Under the pieces are notes generated by a model. The model did not search any database. It was not told the DNA's origin and was given only the letters and a program-made list of their open reading frames with translations. Shown in pieces: positions 19,702 through 29,122 of a stretch of 64,000 bases of DNA. The translations under genes and the position numbers were made by a program. The DNA is from Allomuricauda sp. (lineage in GTDB: Bacteria; Bacteroidota; Bacteroidia; Flavobacteriales; Flavobacteriaceae): NCBI GenBank assembly GCA_003712125.1, contig RHLF01000001.1, forward strand, positions 992,001 through 1,056,000, in the 5' to 3' direction. Positions within the stretch are counted from its first letter, which is position 1, and each line of letters begins with the position of its first letter.

Positions 19702-20696
19702 ATAAAACTTTTAAATAAGGTAGCGCGCAATGCCCATTCCAATAACAAAAAGATTCCGGCCAGGAAAATCAATGGCCTGAACTTTTCCTCATATTTATAA
19801 TACCTGAACTCCTCAATTTCTGTTTTCTCGAGTTTGTTGATTTCGTCGTAGATCTCTTCGAGTTTTTCGTTGTCCGTTGCCCTGAAATACTCACCCCCGG
19901 TCACTTGGGCAATTTCTTTCAACAAGTCTTCATCTATTTCGACCTGGCGCATTCCATATCGATAGGAACCATCGCGATTATAGGCAATTGGGGTTAGAGC
20001 GTTGCCATTGGTGCCCAGCCCAATCGTATAGGTTTTTATGCCAAATTCGGTCGCCAGATCAGCGGCAGTTTGAGGCTCTATGAACCCAGTATTGTTGACT
20101 CCGTCGGTCAAAAGAATAATTACCTTGCTAATGGCCTTACTTTCTTTAAGTCGATTCACTGAAGTAGCCAATCCCATTCCTATGGCCGTTCCATCTTCCA
20201 GTTCTCCGTAAGTAATTCCTCTTAGAGATCCCAATACAATAGATTTATCACTGGTCACAGGTGTTTTGGTATAACTCTCCCCTGCATATACCACCAATCC
20301 GATTCGGTCATTGGGACGCTTTTTAATGAAATCGGCAGCCACATCTTTTAGGGCGGCCAATCGATTTGGCTTTAGATCGCGGGCCAGCATACTGGAAGAA
20401 ACATCAATGGCAATTACAATATCAATCCCCTTGGTGGTCTTGGTCCGGGTTGAAATATCTTCCGTTTGGGGGCGCGCGAGTGCCGTAATGATCAAGGCCA
20501 GGGCCAAAAGACGAATGAAAAAAAGAACAGGCTTTAATTTTGCAAGAAGGCTATTGGTGCCAAAGGCTGTAAGGCTTGAAATCTTTAGGCTTGGTGTTTC
20601 TTTTTTCCTGTTGAAGAAATACCACAATATGGCCAAGGGCAGCAGTAAAAGCAACCAAAAGAACTGTGGGTTCGCAAATTCTATATTCTCCAACAT
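19698..20696 (-). CDS. batA: VWA domain protein BatA
   Basis: MIDAS motif VIAIDVSSSMLARDLKPNRLAALK; LLTDGVNNTG. Confidence 0.9.
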   Translation of the reverse strand: MLENIEFANPQFFWLLLLLPLAILWYFFNRKKETPSLKISSLTAFGTNSLLAKLKPVLFFIRLLALALIITALARPQTEDISTRTKTTKGIDIVIAIDVSSSMLARDLKPNRLAALKDVAADFIKKRPNDRIGLVVYAGESYTKTPVTSDKSIVLGSLRGITYGELEDGTAIGMGLATSVNRLKESKAISKVIILLTDGVNNTGFIEPQTAADLATEFGIKTYTIGLGTNGNALTPIAYNRDGSYRYGMRQVEIDEDLLKEIAQVTGGEYFRATDNEKLEEIYDEINKLEKTEIEEFRYYKYEEKFRPLIFLAGIFLLLEWALRATLFKSFI

Positions 20697-20697
20697 C

Positions 20698-22350
20698 TTA
20701 CACCTGTGTTTTTACATCGACCGAAGCCAAAACCCTTTCAACAATCTGTTCGGCATATTCATCGCCATCCTCCCAGGTCATTATGATTTGCTGCATAAAG
20801 CCCTTCCCGCCAAAATTTAAAATTGTATAGCTGACTCTTTTTGACTTCTTATTCGTCGGATTTACAAATTGTGCTGACCCATAGGTCTTGAGTCCTTGAA
20901 TACCTGATTTTGTAAAAAAATCATCTTGTTTGGGGATAATGTTCTTCATTCCATTCGCCTCAAATGAAGTCATGAGGCCACCAATGGCACCTTCAAAGTC
21001 GGGTTCATTGGCCTCTTTATATGTGGTTGAATTGACCGTAATAGAAAATAGACCCAAATAGCTCCCGTAATTGAAGGTTTGAATTTCACTGATGACATCT
21101 TTTGCCTCAGGGGGAAGTTCAATTTCTTGGCGCACTAGCACCTCCGGAGTTTGGATTTCGATAGGTGGAAACCCGTAGGTACTTGAAACCCATTCGTTTT
21201 CAAGTAATTCCTTGGTCGGATATCCAAATACGGTATCCTTAACTTTCTTGTATCCAAAGTAGGCCAAAGAAAACCCGCCCCCAAGAATTATTAGCCCCGC
21301 CAAAGTTGCGGCAGCGATCCAAATTCGTTTTCGTTGCTTCTTTTTGGCCAGTTCCTCAAGGTATTCTTCGTTGAGCATCAGTTCTTCCTCCGTAGGGTCC
21401 GGTAGCGCATCCTTGGTTTTGGTGACCAATTGTTTGACAATTTTCCAATCTTGCTCAGCCACCATATTTGAAGGTTTAGACTTGGCAAATTTTACCAAAT
21501 CGGCTGTCTGCAGCACCTTTTTGAATTGACCAATTGTTTCTTCTTGAAGATCTAGTTCGCCTGCTTCCTTTACAAGCATCAGTTTGTCAATGAGCTGGTC
21601 TGTGGTGCTTTCCAATGCTGTAATATGGGCGTCTTCCTCTAAATAGGAACGGACAATATTGGTTAGTTCTGAATAGTATTTTTTGTGTTGGTCATGTATG
21701 AGGTATTTCGAATTTTCCAACTCCTTGAGTTGCAACATGGCTCTGTCAAAAGGAGGTAATAAGGCCACTTTTTCCTCTTCGGTCAGTGGTTTTTTCCGAA
21801 GAAAGAACCAGTACACCAACGCCCCAATGACAAGCAATATCAACGCTATCCAAAGTAGGGTTTTCCAAAGCTTGGCATAACTGCGGTCAACTTTGATCAA
21901 GGGTTTGATGTCAAACATCTTTTGTTTGGTGGTATCCACGGGAACATCTGCCACCCGTATCTTGAACGAATCGGTCAGAAAAGGGGTATCGTTTATTCCG
22001 ATGCGCTGCGGTGGAATGGTATATTGTCCACTATCAAATTGGGTAAGTGCGTAGATCCGCTGCAATTTGATACGGTCATTATTTTTAGTCGTATCGATGG
22101 TCAATGCTTCGACCATTTCCAGGGGTGAGAAAGTTTGGTCTTCTGGGAAATAGACAATATCGGTAGAATCAGTCTCAACGGTAATGGTATATTGAATCTG
22201 TTCACCAATTTTGATGGCAGCCGTATCGATAGACGAAGTGACCTTTGATTGTGCTATGAGCTGCAGGGTACCAAAAGAAAACAAAACCAAAAGAAGCAGA
22301 TTTCTTTTGGCACAATTTGACCCCATATGTTGAAACAACCTACACATCAT
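20698..22350 (-). CDS. Two-TM protein of the bat operon with extra C-terminal domain (BatD/DUF4381-like N-terminal part)
   Basis: Signal peptide, beta domain, TM (LLWIALILLVIGALVYWFF), cytoplasmic region, second TM (IWIAAATLAGLIILGGGF), about 180 aa C-terminal domain. Confidence 0.75.
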   Translation of the reverse strand: MMCRLFQHMGSNCAKRNLLLLVLFSFGTLQLIAQSKVTSSIDTAAIKIGEQIQYTITVETDSTDIVYFPEDQTFSPLEMVEALTIDTTKNNDRIKLQRIYALTQFDSGQYTIPPQRIGINDTPFLTDSFKIRVADVPVDTTKQKMFDIKPLIKVDRSYAKLWKTLLWIALILLVIGALVYWFFLRKKPLTEEEKVALLPPFDRAMLQLKELENSKYLIHDQHKKYYSELTNIVRSYLEEDAHITALESTTDQLIDKLMLVKEAGELDLQEETIGQFKKVLQTADLVKFAKSKPSNMVAEQDWKIVKQLVTKTKDALPDPTEEELMLNEEYLEELAKKKQRKRIWIAAATLAGLIILGGGFSLAYFGYKKVKDTVFGYPTKELLENEWVSSTYGFPPIEIQTPEVLVRQEIELPPEAKDVISEIQTFNYGSYLGLFSITVNSTTYKEANEPDFEGAIGGLMTSFEANGMKNIIPKQDDFFTKSGIQGLKTYGSAQFVNPTNKKSKRVSYTILNFGGKGFMQQIIMTWEDGDEYAEQIVERVLASVDVKTQV

Positions 22351-23213
22351 CCTCGCTGTTTAAAATAGCCCAATAGTTTCTTGACATAACTTTCGTCAAC
22401 TCTGCAATGTATGGCACCACTGCCTGATTTTGTAAAGGCGTCCATAAAATAATCAACGCGTTCTTGGTGATATTGCCAGTAGGCCCGGCGCACTTTTCTT
22501 GATTGAGTATCGATCAATTTTGATTTTCCGGTCTCGGCATCTAACATCTGAACCATTCCCAAATTAGGAATATGTTCTTCTTTTTCATCGTACACCCGAA
22601 TTCCGGTTACGTCATGTTTGTTGCCCACAATACGAAGTGTATTGTCATAGTCTTGTGCTATAAAATCTGACAATACAAACACAATGGCCTTTTTCTTCAT
22701 GACGTTGGTCAAAAACTTAAGGGCCTCGGCAATGTTTGTTTTTTTGCTTTCTGGATGAAACTCTAACAGTTCTCTTATGATTCTAAGAATATGGCTTTTA
22801 CCCTTTTTTGGTGGAATAAAAAGCTCAACTTGGTCAGAAAAGAGAATGAGCCCTACTTTGTCATTGTTCTGCAATGCGGAAAATGCCAAAGTTGCTGAAA
22901 TCTCGGTAATGACTTCTTTTTTGAACTGGTTCCCAGTACCGAACAGTTCAGAGCCACTTACATCGACCATCAACATCATGGTCAACTCACGTTCTTCTTC
23001 AAAGACTTTTACAAAAGGCTCATTATAGCGTGCGGTCACATTCCAATCAATGCTTCGTACGTCATCACCATATTGGTATTGACGTACTTCGCTAAAGGTC
23101 ATACCTCGACCTTTGAACGTAGAGTGATACTCCCCACCAAATACATGGTCAGAAAGCCTACGGGTCTTGATTTCAATTTTCCGAACTTTTTTTAAGAGCT
23201 CTTTTGTATCCAT
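22347..23213 (-). CDS. DUF58 domain protein
   Basis: GRGMTFSEVRQYQYGDDVRSIDWNVTARYNEPFVKVFEEERELT. Confidence 0.93.
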   Translation of the reverse strand: MDTKELLKKVRKIEIKTRRLSDHVFGGEYHSTFKGRGMTFSEVRQYQYGDDVRSIDWNVTARYNEPFVKVFEEERELTMMLMVDVSGSELFGTGNQFKKEVITEISATLAFSALQNNDKVGLILFSDQVELFIPPKKGKSHILRIIRELLEFHPESKKTNIAEALKFLTNVMKKKAIVFVLSDFIAQDYDNTLRIVGNKHDVTGIRVYDEKEEHIPNLGMVQMLDAETGKSKLIDTQSRKVRRAYWQYHQERVDYFMDAFTKSGSGAIHCRVDESYVKKLLGYFKQRG

Positions 23214-23274
23214 TGAATTGAACTTGAGTTCTGCTCAAGGTTGGTGGTCATTTTGAACAATAAGGATTATACCA

Positions 23275-24276
23275 TTAAGGCACTTCAACCTCGTTGACGA
23301 TCTTGTTGATTATCTCTTCAGAAGTTATGTTTTCGGCCTCGGCTTCATAGGTGATTCCTATTCTGTGACGCAATACGTCGTGCACTACCGCCCGAACGTC
23401 TTCTGGAATGACATATCCCCGTTGCTTTATAAAAGCATAACATTTTGCGGCACTGGCCAAATTGATACTTCCCCGTGGAGAGGCACCAAAACTGATAAGC
23501 GGGGCTAGATTTTTTAAATTATATTTTTCTGGGTAGCGTGTGGCGAAAATTAAATCAAGAATGTATTTCTCAATTTTCTCATCCATATAAACCTCTTTAA
23601 CAGCCTTTTGTGCATTTTGGATTTGCTTGGTTGTTACCACTGGTTTGATGGGCTGGTGACCGCCGTTAAGGTTTTGTCTAATTATGAGCTGCTCGTCAGT
23701 CAGTTTTGGATAATCAATAACGGTCTTCAACATAAAACGATCCACCTGGGCTTCTGGCAATGGATAGGTCCCTTCCTGCTCAACAGGATTTTGGGTGGCC
23801 ATTACCAAAAATGGAGGTGCCAATTTGAACGTTTCATCCCCGATGGTCACTTGACGCTCTTGCATGGCCTCAAGCAAGGCAGACTGAACTTTTGCAGGAG
23901 CCCTATTAATTTCATCCGCCAGCACGAAATTTGCAAAGATGGGTCCTTTTTTTATCGTGAAATCATTCTCTTTTATGTTGTAGATCATGGTTCCGATGAC
24001 ATCCGCAGGGAGTAAATCGGGGGTGAACTGAATTCGACTAAAGCTTCCCTTTACCGCTTTTGCCAAGGTATTTATGGCCAGGGTCTTGGCCAGACCTGGT
24101 ACACCTTCAAGTAATATGTGCCCTTCTGCCAACAGACCGATTAGCAATCGTTCGATCATATGTTTCTGACCAACAATCGCCTTATTCATTTCAAGAGTAA
24201 GCAATTCAATAAAAGCGCTCTCTTTTGCTATTTTCTCGTTCACTGCGCTAATATCCATAGTAGTATTTTCATCCAT
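23275..24276 (-). CDS. MoxR family AAA+ ATPase
   Basis: GHILLEGVPGLAKT, FVLADEINRAPAKVQSALLEAMQERQVTIG, MATQNPVEQEGTYPLPEAQVDRF. Confidence 0.95.
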   Translation of the reverse strand: MDENTTMDISAVNEKIAKESAFIELLTLEMNKAIVGQKHMIERLLIGLLAEGHILLEGVPGLAKTLAINTLAKAVKGSFSRIQFTPDLLPADVIGTMIYNIKENDFTIKKGPIFANFVLADEINRAPAKVQSALLEAMQERQVTIGDETFKLAPPFLVMATQNPVEQEGTYPLPEAQVDRFMLKTVIDYPKLTDEQLIIRQNLNGGHQPIKPVVTTKQIQNAQKAVKEVYMDEKIEKYILDLIFATRYPEKYNLKNLAPLISFGASPRGSINLASAAKCYAFIKQRGYVIPEDVRAVVHDVLRHRIGITYEAEAENITSEEIINKIVNEVEVP

Positions 24277-24433
24277 AAAATCACTATCGTAACTTGATTA
24301 ATATGAGCCTTTTAATTCATCCGCAAAATGAAAATTTATTTAAGATTGCGCTGTTAATTATTGGTTAAAAAAAACGCGAAACCCCTAGTTTTATGAAGTA
24401 TTTAAGGGATTAAATTTATATTTTAAAGTTCTT

Positions 24434-25306
24434 ATGCAGCACACAAATTCCTATTCAAAAATTATCGCCGGAACAATGACTTGGGGAAGTTGGGGAAAAC
24501 AACTTTCGAAAACCGCCATGGTTGATTTGATGAACCACTGTGTATCAATCGGAATCAACACCTTTGACCATGCTGATATTTATGGGGATTATGGCAACGA
24601 ATCTTTATTTGGAGAGGCTTTCGCAAGTAGCGGAATTGAACGAAGTAGCATAAAATTGGTGAGCAAATGTGGCATTCAAATGACCAGCGGCCGAAAAAAC
24701 CAAGTGAAACATTATCAGTACGATAGTGATTATATCGTTTGGTCGGCAGAAGAATCGTTGCGAAAGCTCAAGACCGGATACTTAGATCTGTTTTTACTGC
24801 ACAGGCCAAGCCCGCTGCTCGATCCTGAAGAAGTAGCCAAAGGGGTAAGGTTACTACAAGAACAGGGAAAAATAAAAGACTTTGGTGTTTCGAACTTTAC
24901 ACCCGCTCAAATCGCGCTTTTGGAAACGACGATTTCCGTCTCGGCAAACCAAGTGGAGTATTCATTAACCCATGACGACCCTATGTATGATGGTACATTT
25001 GAAGATTGTATGGTTAAAAAAAGAAAGGCAATGGCGTGGAGTCCACTGGGCAAGTTTTTTCGAGAAAAAGATGAGCAAACTGCCCGTATTGCCAAGATTT
25101 TTTCGCAGTTGGGAGAAAAATATGATGCTGATGAAAGTCAATTGTTGCTAGCCTTTATTATGAAGCACCCTGTGGGGGTGCACCCGGTTGTGGGTACCAC
25201 CAATAAAGAACGGTTGGCGGGCGCGGCGCAGGCCGAAAAAATAGATCTAGAACTCGAAGATTGGTTTTTACTATTGGAAGCCAGCAAAGGACATGAAGTC
25301 CCCTAA
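24434..25306 (+). CDS. Aldo/keto reductase
   Basis: GINTFDHADIYGDYGNE, LDLFLLHRPSPL, KIKDFGVSNF. Confidence 0.93.
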   Translation: MQHTNSYSKIIAGTMTWGSWGKQLSKTAMVDLMNHCVSIGINTFDHADIYGDYGNESLFGEAFASSGIERSSIKLVSKCGIQMTSGRKNQVKHYQYDSDYIVWSAEESLRKLKTGYLDLFLLHRPSPLLDPEEVAKGVRLLQEQGKIKDFGVSNFTPAQIALLETTISVSANQVEYSLTHDDPMYDGTFEDCMVKKRKAMAWSPLGKFFREKDEQTARIAKIFSQLGEKYDADESQLLLAFIMKHPVGVHPVVGTTNKERLAGAAQAEKIDLELEDWFLLLEASKGHEVP

Positions 25307-26072
25307 AAATGAAACGATGCCAAAAACCGTATTGATTACCGGAGCGACAAGTGGAATTGGAAAAGCCACTGCTGAGGCCTTTGCAAAGGAAGGAATGAAC
25401 ATTGTATTATGTGGGCGAAGAGGGGAAAGACTTAAAGCCCTAAGTGAGGCATTGGGAAAAAGCACAAGAGTTACTACGTTAAACTTTGATGTTCGTGATA
25501 GAAAAGCAGTTTCAGCATCTATCGACTCTTTGCAATCCCCTTTTTCTGAAATTGACATTTTGGTTAACAATGCAGGAAATGCCCATGGGCTGGATATGGC
25601 TGAAAGAGCTAATCTTGACGATTGGGACGCCATGATCGATATCAACGTGAAAGGTCTTTTATATGTGACAAAGGCGGTGATGCCCACTATGGTCAAGCGC
25701 AATACGGGCCATATCATAAATATTGGTTCTTTGGCAGGCAAGGAAGTCTACGCCAAGGGCAATGTATATTGTGCGAGCAAGCATGCCGTTGATGCCATAA
25801 ACCAAGGGCTACGAATTGATTTGAATGCCTATAACATTCGAGTGGGAGCCATTAACCCCGGGTTGGTTGAAACTGAGTTCAGTGAAGTTCGCTTTAAAGG
25901 AGATAAAGACCGGGCGAAAACGGTTTATCAAGGGTATGAACCCTTGAGGGCCCAAGATATTGCCGAAATCATTCTTTTTGTGGTTACCAGACCCATGCAT
26001 GTCAATATTGCTGACTTGTTGGTCCTTCCTTCAGCTCAGGCAAGCTCTACCCTTGTGAAGAAGGTTTTATGA
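25293..26072 (+). CDS. SDR family NAD(P)-dependent oxidoreductase (alternative start 25317)
   Basis: VLITGATSGIGKATAEAFA, NNAGNAHG, YCASKHAVDAI. Confidence 0.94.
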   Translation: MKSPKNETMPKTVLITGATSGIGKATAEAFAKEGMNIVLCGRRGERLKALSEALGKSTRVTTLNFDVRDRKAVSASIDSLQSPFSEIDILVNNAGNAHGLDMAERANLDDWDAMIDINVKGLLYVTKAVMPTMVKRNTGHIINIGSLAGKEVYAKGNVYCASKHAVDAINQGLRIDLNAYNIRVGAINPGLVETEFSEVRFKGDKDRAKTVYQGYEPLRAQDIAEIILFVVTRPMHVNIADLLVLPSAQASSTLVKKVL

Positions 26073-27205
26073 TCAACAAGCGCCTTCTCGTCAAAAATCT
26101 TTTGGCCCATAACGATGAAAACAGTTTTTATGACAAAAAGCGGTTTATTTCGATTGGAGAGAAGGAGGGCAAAGCTAAGTTTTTAAAGCATGTTTGCGCG
26201 CTGGCGAACAGCAATCCCAAGAACAATTCATATATAGTTATCGGAGTAGAAGATGATGACAATGACATCATCGGGGTTGATTTTTTTGATGATAGCAAAA
26301 TTCAGAATCTTGTTAATGCTTATTTGGAAAACCCGCCGATAATTTCCTATGAAAACATCCCATTTCCGCACCTTACCGAGGGCAAGGTAGTTGGGTTGGT
26401 AACCATTAGGTCCAATGGGAAGATATGTGCCCTGCGAAAGAACATTTGGAAATACTATGGCGGTTCGGTTTTCTTTAGGGAAGGCAGTATAAGTTTGCCC
26501 AAAGCCTTTGATATTGAGTTAAAAGACATTAACTCATCAACAGTGGCTACCATAGAGTTGCATGCCAAGAACAATATTGAACTTACATTGGATGGGGTTA
26601 TTGATTTTATCAACAACCGCCATGCCGATCTGACCAGCAATTATAAGGTGTTCAAGGAACAATTTGTGGTTTGTTGGGCTGGCAATCAAAAGAAAGTCAA
26701 AGACCAGACCTATTATTCTCGTGTTGATATCGAGTTGATCAATGAACAGGTTAAGCTTTTTTACTCTGCACTTGATGAAGTCACCATCGAATATGACGAA
26801 AATTCATTCAAAACATTGGAATATGTGCAACTCGGTTTGGGGAAACAACAACGGTATTACCCACTAGAAGAAGTACTCATTACCTTTATGGATAATGGCA
26901 GCTATAACATCAACAGTAAACTTGTTTTTGAGCCGCCCCAATATGACAAAAAAACCCTGCATCATATCTATAATGCCAACAGCGCCATCGTTCAAAAGCT
27001 TGAAAAAAACATGAAGCTTACCAAGCGTGAAGAAAACGACTTGCAACAACTTCCCGACACTTACCTCATCTGTTATTTGAACGGATTTGAAGAGGCCAAG
27101 GAACAAATGGAGAAGGCTAGACCCTTGCTTAAGATAGGTAACGATAAAACCTATAGGTCTTTAAAGGAGGCCCTTCGAATATTGAGAAAAGTTAAATACA
27201 ATTAA
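26069..27205 (+). CDS. AlbA_2/Schlafen-type ATP-binding domain protein
   Basis: KAKFLKHVCALANSNPKNNSYIVIGVEDDDNDIIGVDFFDDSKI pattern of AlbA_2 domains. Confidence 0.75.
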   Translation: MINKRLLVKNLLAHNDENSFYDKKRFISIGEKEGKAKFLKHVCALANSNPKNNSYIVIGVEDDDNDIIGVDFFDDSKIQNLVNAYLENPPIISYENIPFPHLTEGKVVGLVTIRSNGKICALRKNIWKYYGGSVFFREGSISLPKAFDIELKDINSSTVATIELHAKNNIELTLDGVIDFINNRHADLTSNYKVFKEQFVVCWAGNQKKVKDQTYYSRVDIELINEQVKLFYSALDEVTIEYDENSFKTLEYVQLGLGKQQRYYPLEEVLITFMDNGSYNINSKLVFEPPQYDKKTLHHIYNANSAIVQKLEKNMKLTKREENDLQQLPDTYLICYLNGFEEAKEQMEKARPLLKIGNDKTYRSLKEALRILRKVKYN

Positions 27206-29121
27206 GACTTTTTAAGCCAAAGCAACTGGTAAGGTGCGATTTCAAGAAATCCACTGGACACCTTTATCTTTTTGTTTTGTATCATGTCTTCAAACGCTGA
27301 GTTTTTGATATACCCCATTTTCTGAATGGCGCTTGCGTCAACAACTTCTGTAGCGGTATTGAAGTTAGCGATAACCAGAACGCCACTTTTTTTATCCGTC
27401 CTTTCAAAAAGCAAGATGTGGTCGTTTCCGGAGTGATGAAGGCGTACGTTGGAATTGTCGGCAAACACCTTATTCTTTTTTCGTATTGAAATCAATTTTT
27501 TGAGGCGGTGGAATATTTTTGAATTTGGGGTAGTAGCATCGTCCAAGCCTGCGATGATTTCCCAATTTTGATGGGGCCTGTTTACCCATCTGCTGTCTTC
27601 TTTTTTGGTGTTGTCCTTTAAAAAAGAATAGTCGTTTAGGGTCCCTATTTCATCGCCCGCATATATCAAAGGAAGCCCTCCGTATGCTAGCACGATACCA
27701 TGCAGCAAAACAATTTTTTCAACAGCCTCGTCGAGAAGTGCCGTATCCTTGGTATCCAACGCTTTTTCTAGCCCCAAGAGCGAGGCCGTACTACCTGTTA
27801 TGCGTCCGTCACCTGTTTTCGGATTGAACATGAAGAGCAGGCCCTTTGCCGGCGACCATGGTAATCCTTGACAATAATAATCCAATAAAAACCTTCGGTG
27901 ACCAGTGGGGTTCCAGCCCATTTCTGAAATGAATCCGTCATCGATGCCCAAACCTATATCATCATGGCACCTGATATAGTTGATCCACCCACAAGAGTCG
28001 GGTTTATCCGGAATATTGATGATGCTTTTATAAAGCAGCCCGGTTTTTTTGGTTGCAATTGAATTCCATAAGAGGGCCATGAGTGATGCATTATAGGCCA
28101 GTTCACATTCATTGCCCCGCGTCATACCCTCGCCAAAATATTTGATGATTTCCCTTGGGGCAACAATGGCCTCTGCCAATAAAATCACACCAGGGGCAAA
28201 AGTTTGCAAACAAACCTTAAATAACGAAACAAGGGTATGTGCTTCAGGAAGGTTTTGCGAGATGGTCCCTATTTTTTTCCATAAAAATGCAAGGGCATCA
28301 AAACGAACCACATCTACCCCCAAATTGACCAATTTGGATAGGTTCGTAAGCATCGCCAAAAAGACCTCAGGATTGGTGTAGTTCAGGTCCCATTGATAAC
28401 TGTTAAACGCGGTCATCACCCATTTTTGCATTTTTTCGTTATAGGTAAAGTTGCCGGGTGATGTTTTTGGGAAAATTTCCGGCAAGGTCTTCTCAAACGC
28501 ATCAGGGATAGTTCTATCGGCATAGGTATAATAAAAGTCTTGATATTTTTTATCACCTGCCATGGCCTTTTTGGCCCAAGGATATTCATTTGAGGTATGG
28601 TTGACCACAAAATCAAGCATGAGATACATATTTTTAGACCTAAGGGTTTTGGTTAAATCCAGAAGGTCTTTTTTGGTCCCGTATCTTTTATCAATTTCAT
28701 GGTAACTGTTCACGGCATACCCACCATCATTCTCACCTTTAGGTCTGGTGGTTATGGGCATCAAATGCAAAAAATTGACACCAAGTTCATCAAAATAAGA
28801 CAGCTTGTTCTTTAGTCCTTTCAAGTCTTTGTTGAAATGGTCAACATAAAGCTGCATGCCCACGATTTCCTCTGATTGGTACCAATTGCCCTTTTTTAAT
28901 CGCTCCAAATCCTGAGTCTGGAGTTTTTCAGGGCGCTTTTCAAATAAACTTTTCAATACATCCAATAATTTTTCGAAGGCGACCTCATCCTTGGGGTACA
29001 GCGAAAAGTAGAGTTCCTTAATCAGGGTGGCATTGGTGGCCAATCTAAGGTCAAAGAGCTTTTTTAAGCCCTCGGTATTGGCGCGAGAGGCCAATAGCGC
29101 ATGTAATGCAGCTTGGTTCAT
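27202..29121 (-). CDS. Amylosucrase-like GH13 glycoside hydrolase
   Basis: VGMQLYVDHFNKDLKGLKNKLSYFDELGVNFLHLMPI, LMLDFVVNHTSNEYPWA, GVDVVRFDALAFLWK, ILLAEAIV, RCHDDIG; start set at MNQAALHA. Confidence 0.88.
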   Translation of the reverse strand: MNQAALHALLASRANTEGLKKLFDLRLATNATLIKELYFSLYPKDEVAFEKLLDVLKSLFEKRPEKLQTQDLERLKKGNWYQSEEIVGMQLYVDHFNKDLKGLKNKLSYFDELGVNFLHLMPITTRPKGENDGGYAVNSYHEIDKRYGTKKDLLDLTKTLRSKNMYLMLDFVVNHTSNEYPWAKKAMAGDKKYQDFYYTYADRTIPDAFEKTLPEIFPKTSPGNFTYNEKMQKWVMTAFNSYQWDLNYTNPEVFLAMLTNLSKLVNLGVDVVRFDALAFLWKKIGTISQNLPEAHTLVSLFKVCLQTFAPGVILLAEAIVAPREIIKYFGEGMTRGNECELAYNASLMALLWNSIATKKTGLLYKSIINIPDKPDSCGWINYIRCHDDIGLGIDDGFISEMGWNPTGHRRFLLDYYCQGLPWSPAKGLLFMFNPKTGDGRITGSTASLLGLEKALDTKDTALLDEAVEKIVLLHGIVLAYGGLPLIYAGDEIGTLNDYSFLKDNTKKEDSRWVNRPHQNWEIIAGLDDATTPNSKIFHRLKKLISIRKKNKVFADNSNVRLHHSGNDHILLFERTDKKSGVLVIANFNTATEVVDASAIQKMGYIKNSAFEDMIQNKKIKVSSGFLEIAPYQLLWLKKS

Positions 29122-29122
29122 T

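Noticed and set aside
20311-20820. 169-aa + strand ORF
   Set aside because: Antisense to batA and the adjacent bat-operon gene; no motif.
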